Assembly: GCA_030646035.1 (NCBI GenBank)
Contig: JAUSMY010000033.1
Coordinates: 1 to 42,915, forward strand
Source: Thermodesulfovibrionia bacterium
Lineage (GTDB): Bacteria > Nitrospirota > Thermodesulfovibrionia > UBA6902
Reading direction: 5' to 3'
DNA length: 42,915 nt
The notes under the pieces are model-generated. The model did not search any database. It was not told where the DNA came from and saw only the letters and a list, made by a program, of their open reading frames with translations. Below are positions 42,001-42,915 of the stretch, piece after piece. The translations under genes and the position numbers were made by a program. How positions within the stretch are numbered: position 1 is the stretch's first letter; each line of letters begins with the position of its first letter.

Positions 42001-42915
42001 GCAGTAACAGCATCTGGTGATGTGACAGTAGTGGCAGACAACAACATCACAGTTACCGCAACAGTAACAGCAGACAGCGACAACGACGACACAGGAAATG
42101 CGAACCTTACAGCAGATAACGATTCAAGCAGCGCCGGAGACTTCGTAAGCACAGGCGCAACGATCGTAGGCGAGAACGTAACAATAGGCGGCTACAACGT
42201 AGCAGCAGGCACGCTTACCGGAGAATATGACGGATTAGCCGGCAACGGAAGCGTAACTGTGAACGCACAGAATAATGCAACAATGAACGGGGCGGTAACG
42301 GCAGGACAGACAACCGGCACGATAGATATCAATGCAGTTGCTGGCAACGCAGTAACAACAGCAGTGACAGGAACCCTTGACGCAGGCGGCGCGGTAACAG
42401 TAGACGCAGGGCTTGATGTAACGATTGCCGCAACAGTGGTCAGCGAAACCGGCACGATAGGTATCACAGCAACAGACGGAAACGTAACAACAACAGGAGC
42501 AGGCGCAACACTGACAGCCAATACGTTAGGCGGAACAGTGACCGTGACAAGCGGGAACAGCACAACGATTGGAGGCATAGTAAGCGCGGCAGACGGAGTA
42601 TTAGTGAACGCAGGTAACAACCTTGCGATCAACAACAATATAGTCGCAGACTTTGTTGCAGGCGGACCTGGCGATGCAAGCCTGAACGCAGATACAGACT
42701 CAAGCAGCGGCGGCGATGTCACAATGGGCAACGTCCTGGTAACCGGTCAGAACGTAACCGTGACCGGATACAACGTACAGGCAGATGCCATAACAGCAGA
42801 TGTCAACGCAACAATAACAGCGCAGAACGACGTGCAGTTAGATGATGCATACACAGCAACAGCCGGAATAGCAACAGTGACCGGAGGCAGGAACGTAACA
42901 TCAGCGGCAGCCGGA
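30097..42915 (+). CDS. Giant TpsA exoprotein (filamentous-haemagglutinin-like), 3' end outside window
   Basis: A secreted adhesin-like beta-helical protein exported through the TpsB pore. The frame is open from the ATG at 30097 to the edge, 4273 codons, and AGGAGGAGG lies 7 bases before the start. Signal peptide: residues 1-31, ending FIFAA. The TPS domain (about 32-260) shows GGDISSIYGTLNAQGAFWLSNSRGIYVG, where most relatives have NPNGI. It has Cys82 and Cys85 (QCPTC), the only Cys I saw. Thereafter it is degenerate Gly/Ala/Thr/Asn/Asp-rich repeat, with clear sub-arrays. The C-terminus and any anchor cannot be seen. A surface or biofilm role is inferred from the family. Confidence 0.9.
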   Translation, partial: MLSNLMKKISQVFLVYLLTWGLIFPSFIFAADLPTGGTITGGQATITTGATNLDIDQSSNRAVSEWNNFSIGNGFTVNVNQCPTCAHLAMDVGGDISSIYGTLNAQGAFWLSNSRGIYVGQSGVFNVGNLLLSTLNISGQDFMAGNFHFAQDPNSPLAYIFNKGTINAANGGYAALIAPSIINEGIIGANLGKVYGIAGEEAVLNFGGDSLIGFTVDGAVTDDIIGPDGNPVSANIMNNGIIQANGGEVVLKANTAYGVIKSVVNNSGVIEARSFTNSNGKIVLDGGDSGIVENNGIITASAAEAGADGGDIQISGDVISNAGTITADAGDNATAGNIDVIADSLLTLEGTSRLSARGADVNSDGGDIYLWSDDDAFALAGQVIDISGGTTSGNGGTAELSSGDYVSFDGSILGYSQGGQQGSFIIDPPSASISGNIAANTTVWAQQDITITGNVTVDTSGGSVALYLLADHDDFATFPLPPNPGDWQPGGGYGTIQNSGGNWTISEIGFAGTSTVHLYASDFLPGNDIIGTDLSPIDLRGINETVIAVRNDPNGSNGNNVFLAGDDLVIRGDLYLGNLDLETTGTITQTAALTSIATLDINAGGAVTLSDAGNDVQTLTAVTSNAAINFRDTDDFAITTVNAGANTVTLTSGNGISDGGGAEPNITATTLTVLGNSTFGMGDTIETAVSTLALTTANTYIDNTGALTINDSTVGGALTITNSSSIALNNVDAGGFTVNLTAGGAITDANGGNNITAGTLNIFGNSVGVGNAIETTVSNLTLTTAATNISNTGALTVYDSTVTGQLDLAGNAGIALYEITATGQTVNLNAGGAITDLNGGPNNVTAGSASFRAVTGVGTAANAIETDVDNLAAAVSGAGDIYISNTGGTNITTINGVTGLSTNSSDINIQDTSTITVSSVVNAASDGDVTLHTTSGNIAINDNVKSSAGAGGTAGDGTGIITIDTDNGSLTTDGTGTIMTNGTFYLDTIGGAGGAIGTGANYLSTSGTGSLNAVNSGAGNDIFITHAGNLNVNDITSIDDINLTTTGGGNINDNDPGTAITGDLLTLNAGGGIGTADTLNVSVNSLSISGAGGAVDITNANAAGSSILNASMGAQDFAYLGANNLIVASVTADDVIIKTTGGSIQDDADGAVDLTANRASLSATAGIGDFSILETNIDQLAAASTTAGNIVIWNTGGTTIQNLSGMTVGSLTGVSGLSTTASDITIEDTSTVTVAALTNAQSDGNVSIHTTSGNVAINANVQSSAAASVLGDGTGAITIDTDAGAITNAGGDIIAYGAGGSAVLNATTGIDADTNVIDVTATNSTSGNIIIDETNALDIIKVEQTNQGSITVTSGGTMTVTAGGTGVFIDDAGNVDANNDITLQATAGNIVIDNIIYNDSNNAGADIIFTANTIVSQDIIFSGAGDIRAGGTAGTDSGDVNMDATGTITQSGTGDIITRTSGTSGTGDVYINATGGFAQTNSLADINSGDEVQIGVLGNGVATPAIDINGVGITAVDDITVTSSSTLNIGDDARIQTTNAVGNIALTSTTALTVVGTSNIASAGTGGTSLDISGSTVTMTTSQAGIDEITAAGVVDIDATAGDVVIGTAGVNMTDLDFEGDTTIDAHTGTVFQNDGTIDINGSLAVGIDGFDTANFTQDAAAGDDAIADAILANVVLIYTDNNITIGSNSSDDAIEADLAGAGGVRLFAGGDIVVNGAGDVEASGGTVADNVQLTATIGSVLLSSTGGLMTTNGGAFTGSGSVIIDASSAIDIDSTNAGAFITSDDDVLIGQLIPSSTVDISGTVTAGDLITIDASSNITIDQNALLTTIDNAQTGTIDIGSTGGAINLNNTAQIDANNDDDSANLIMAADSMNLISDNATEMRAGGYADLRADNGDIVFGTSAIATDLIANGPDNSGGNDGYVYVEASQDVIQTTGSGSNMRSNNASVSVLAGRDIWIDPIWANTFVDLAAFDDVTITGDVTANNGYIYIRGDHNADGTGNVDITGAGTDILANDGDGDGDGVIWMLGEDVNIGVGTTITADGSDTDGDVTPGREFGIAVLAQDDITYDGTLTATGGSIYMYADAPVNLLPGTHSHSAVAFPGLTEIANVGDAGEPDGSGDIINGGSGILQAVGLTSDIVMNAPTAITIDNNTEAGRSVLVYSAEGITVNTGTDVAALHGHVIMYADSVNDSDGNAFAGAAGGDGIGSFNMQSESSIVASLASPTEGYVYLYGRDATLFDVQAYGQDDPSTGRSIMVTTNDQGVDNPLDITVNGDLDSNYIGGDIVFNMTDSGGVATFGDLTQAPGMQWTSAGTILFDSAAAGQLNDVVLQGSITTTEAMDITTYDNGVDTGDVTLNTAGTILIGGTLDITSTNGTISQSNGTVQTDLGAIRYSADTINLTGGTTYATGGNPGTGFIAMTSTGVSSGVGNLTTNNLIAEATDAGDYAIKLTAPNTGTVTVGGTVTATAIAGLTFRVDPGTVVYNNDVLVSGDITAWATGNIDTADGVELRSTGGDIFLYADNTSLGLGSVDNGAGDFTAGSGSVIRADAGNVEIAGENVTVYDVQAEESAGTITIESDRSDAVAGDGDVNVKGDVRASAVSIEATGGDIVMDSGTSIAATNGNATLSAFDMTLNDVSQLTGNISITSDNNMALNGAINNEDRDVALEATGGAISSGVNGMVTGDAVDLAAGLGITANTTATTLEATATGGIINITETDGVAISAGGISAGGANAIALTAGGDIDLTGNAINGNTTVDVTSQNGSITDSIGGGNITASTSIALSAATGIDVDTNTGSIEAVNTASGNINITELAAGGDLTIYSNGVTNAGNGTVTINVESGSLTVDAGIAAGGNVEADATSDLNVNSTVTSTAGSIDLASSGSDINVSGGSLNAATAVILDANQAVDIDTVSTVTAGAYVDITANNGDVTINDSTVNAGDYVYLEASSDVFIENGSEIGADTSVEMYALDSVEVTGFSTVKAGTSVTLHTNDDWGDIRIYDSEIGAGTDVDIYTQGSMTYLDIENSTITASGSVAISTNQWLSDIYFDTVDIGAGTSVEVYTMGGSSDIQFDNSNMTAGSSVNISTADYWSNIDITGTDIGAGTSVDIYSYNSHVIIDDSSIIADGNISISAGSIIDPDLGYINIVNGSIIDSDEHVEIFSIDDGIYIDDASIIADEYVDIYAENEIDIQNGSDIGADTYVDIYSNASHVYLDDSPITAGTYVDILADEYLYIGAGSEINATGSVDLESTNSWVEINENIVGNDVSVIADNDSIYITSLLDNTSGGYTFDTGGAIYTLGLDLDITAEYVTALSDIYTTGLPDTNGGNVSITTTAGDIDLLNVTTDGGPDVFLLGGYNAGDVTLNSAGDLTVGDISAQGSDAGVTSTFSGGAGGSVSITADAALAVINVSDIDTTGGAGDGAGAAGTGGNIDIMGDSATVNHASSFITGGGDLTVEAGVLNIDVVDTTGLADQAGGNVILTSTIGDITMAGNITTDGGIATVGAGQNAGSVDITSANNLDMSVSDISAQGSDAFAASGAAGGSGADVTITALTGLVSVQLSNIDTTGGAGDGGGFDGAGGSVNVAAYTALVNQSGTITTGGGNVEIDSILMNVDTIDTTGGEDQNGGYVDLHTNVDELNVVSITTDGGVLSALAGTNAGTVTLDAATDLTTGDISAQGAGTGTGGNVTITAEDTATVNDINASAGVPASVGGDISVTADTVVTNALTDIMTNASVDIAGTFGVDLNGTIGSGTAIGTDVTLTSANGIVDIGGNVTANNNVTVNAGSNVTVGAVTITADNNTLAGGSVSLNADFDNNSAGNVNLADGSIVIGETVTLTGVNIAADVVTARNGAGAAVTVVTITGDENVTLNDTVTVVSAVDGDIDVTATAGNISQTAGQVIANNGGVRMTAGGNIDVINIVANANNFGTDAIKLTADGNVGITGTGLDAVDVLGENLNISIDPVDVTIGAAVTASGDVTVVADNNITVTATVTADSDNDDTGNANLTADNDSSSAGDFVSTGATIVGENVTIGGYNVAAGTLTGEYDGLAGNGSVTVNAQNNATMNGAVTAGQTTGTIDINAVAGNAVTTAVTGTLDAGGAVTVDAGLDVTIAATVVSETGTIGITATDGNVTTTGAGATLTANTLGGTVTVTSGNSTTIGGIVSAADGVLVNAGNNLAINNNIVADFVAGGPGDASLNADTDSSSGGDVTMGNVLVTGQNVTVTGYNVQADAITADVNATITAQNDVQLDDAYTATAGIATVTGGRNVTSAAAG
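32053..32850 (+). repeat. Degenerate 90-residue repeats in TpsA
   Basis: Three starts of the phrase G(N/G)GI(S/T)D...NI/VTA occur at 32053, 32323 and 32587, 270 and 264 bases apart. Each is followed by IET-V--L-L--A and a TG(A/T) turn, for example ISNTGALTVYDSTV and YIDNTGALTINDSTV. Confidence 0.7.
32686..34000 (+). repeat. Two-copy duplication of about 317 residues in TpsA
   Basis: The stretch with GLSTNSSDINIQDTSTITV at 32791 recurs as GLSTTASDITIEDTSTVTV at 33742, 951 bases later. Both are followed by (A/V)N...SDG(D/N)V--HTTSGN(I/V)AIN-NV-SSA and GDGTG-ITIDTD. They look like an ancient tandem duplication. Confidence 0.7.
38911..39870 (+). repeat. 24-residue repeat array in TpsA
   Basis: About thirteen units of 22-29 codons, richer in Tyr and Ile than the rest. 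Each has the form VDIY-----I-IDDS-I-AGT, for example VDIYTQGSMTYLDIENSTI, VEVYTMGGSSDIQFDNSNM and VDIYSNASHVYLDDSPIT. Units with IGAGT and with (T/I)(T/I)A alternate over part of the array. The length fits one coil of a right-handed beta-helix. Confidence 0.8.
40069..41200 (+). repeat. Approximately 150-residue repeats in TpsA
   Basis: Units start with GG(N/Y)V at 40069, 40516 and 40969, 447 and 453 bases apart. Each includes TTDGG, then NAG-V----A--L----ISAQG, and the first two continue with S(D/N)IDTTGGAGDG and ITTGGG or ITGGG. The third breaks down near 41200. A DNA-level identity of short blocks (for example the GATATCAGCGCACAGGG type) shows recent divergence. Confidence 0.75.

Noticed and set aside
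30148-42731. Many minus-strand open frames of 60-390 codons across the TpsA region
   Set aside because: They are rich in Ala, Val, Pro, Thr and Ser, with low-complexity sequence, and read antisense to the repetitive Gly/Ala/Thr/Asn codons of tpsA. The plus frame is continuous, has a ribosome binding site, a signal peptide and a recognisable TPS domain.

Overview
The window looks like a chromosomal piece of a mesophilic, sulfur-metabolising anaerobe. The gene content (dsrABD, dsrC, dsrMKJOP, many single ferredoxins, FeoB, a triple DHH-CBS-nucleotidyltransferase fusion) and moderate GC best fit an uncultured Nitrospirota of the Thermodesulfovibrionia type. A sulfate-reducing Desulfobacterota relative is possible. 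The placement is inferred from gene content only.

Layout. (1) 1-2591: the left edge holds one end of an IS3-family insertion sequence. It interrupts a secreted repeat protein with MopE-like metal-binding modules. (2) 2827-7372, plus strand: a TIGR02757/DUF2400 protein, a small ferredoxin, a cupin, then a fur-feoB-vanZ run with a sigma70-like promoter and an adjacent Fur-like palindrome. (3) 7507-8866, plus strand: a tight DsrH/E/F-like plus TusA sulfur-relay operon, ending at a strong bidirectional terminator shared with a convergent ferredoxin gene. (4) 9223-13536, minus strand: two short accessory operons (SLOG-like + NYN nuclease; VF530 + CvfB-like + SpeE-like), a SET-domain gene and a small exported Cys-rich protein. 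The two operons share a near-identical 37-bp upstream element. (5) 13661-25194, minus strand: a contiguous dissimilatory sulfite reductase island in the order dsrA-dsrB-dsrD-cbiA(dsrN)-zinc ribbon-HEAT-like-dsrC-RsbRD-dsrM-K-J-O-P. Hairpins punctuate it between dsrB and dsrD, after dsrD, after dsrC and after dsrP. (6) 25468-28098: a DHH/CBS/poly(A)-polymerase-type fusion that may be leaderless. (7) 28342-42915: a two-partner secretion system. TpsB is followed by a giant TpsA exoprotein that stays open through the right edge (at least 4273 codons), built of degenerate beta-helix repeats.

How it works together. DsrAB with DsrC turns sulfite into a DsrC-bound trisulfide. DsrMKJOP couples DsrC recycling to the quinone pool. 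DsrD and CbiA/DsrN support enzyme activity and the sirohaem-type cofactor. The nearby TusA/DsrEFH-like relay could pass persulfide sulfur to or from DsrC, which would allow use of intermediate sulfur species or disproportionation as well as sulfate or sulfite reduction. The fur-feoB unit and ferredoxins supply and use iron for this Fe-S-rich metabolism. The TPS exoprotein and the MopE-like protein are surface or secreted products.

No stretch above 300 bases lacks a gene. The longest gaps (2592-2826, 19689-19927, 25195-25467, 28099-28341) hold promoter-like elements. I saw no tRNA, rRNA or CRISPR array.
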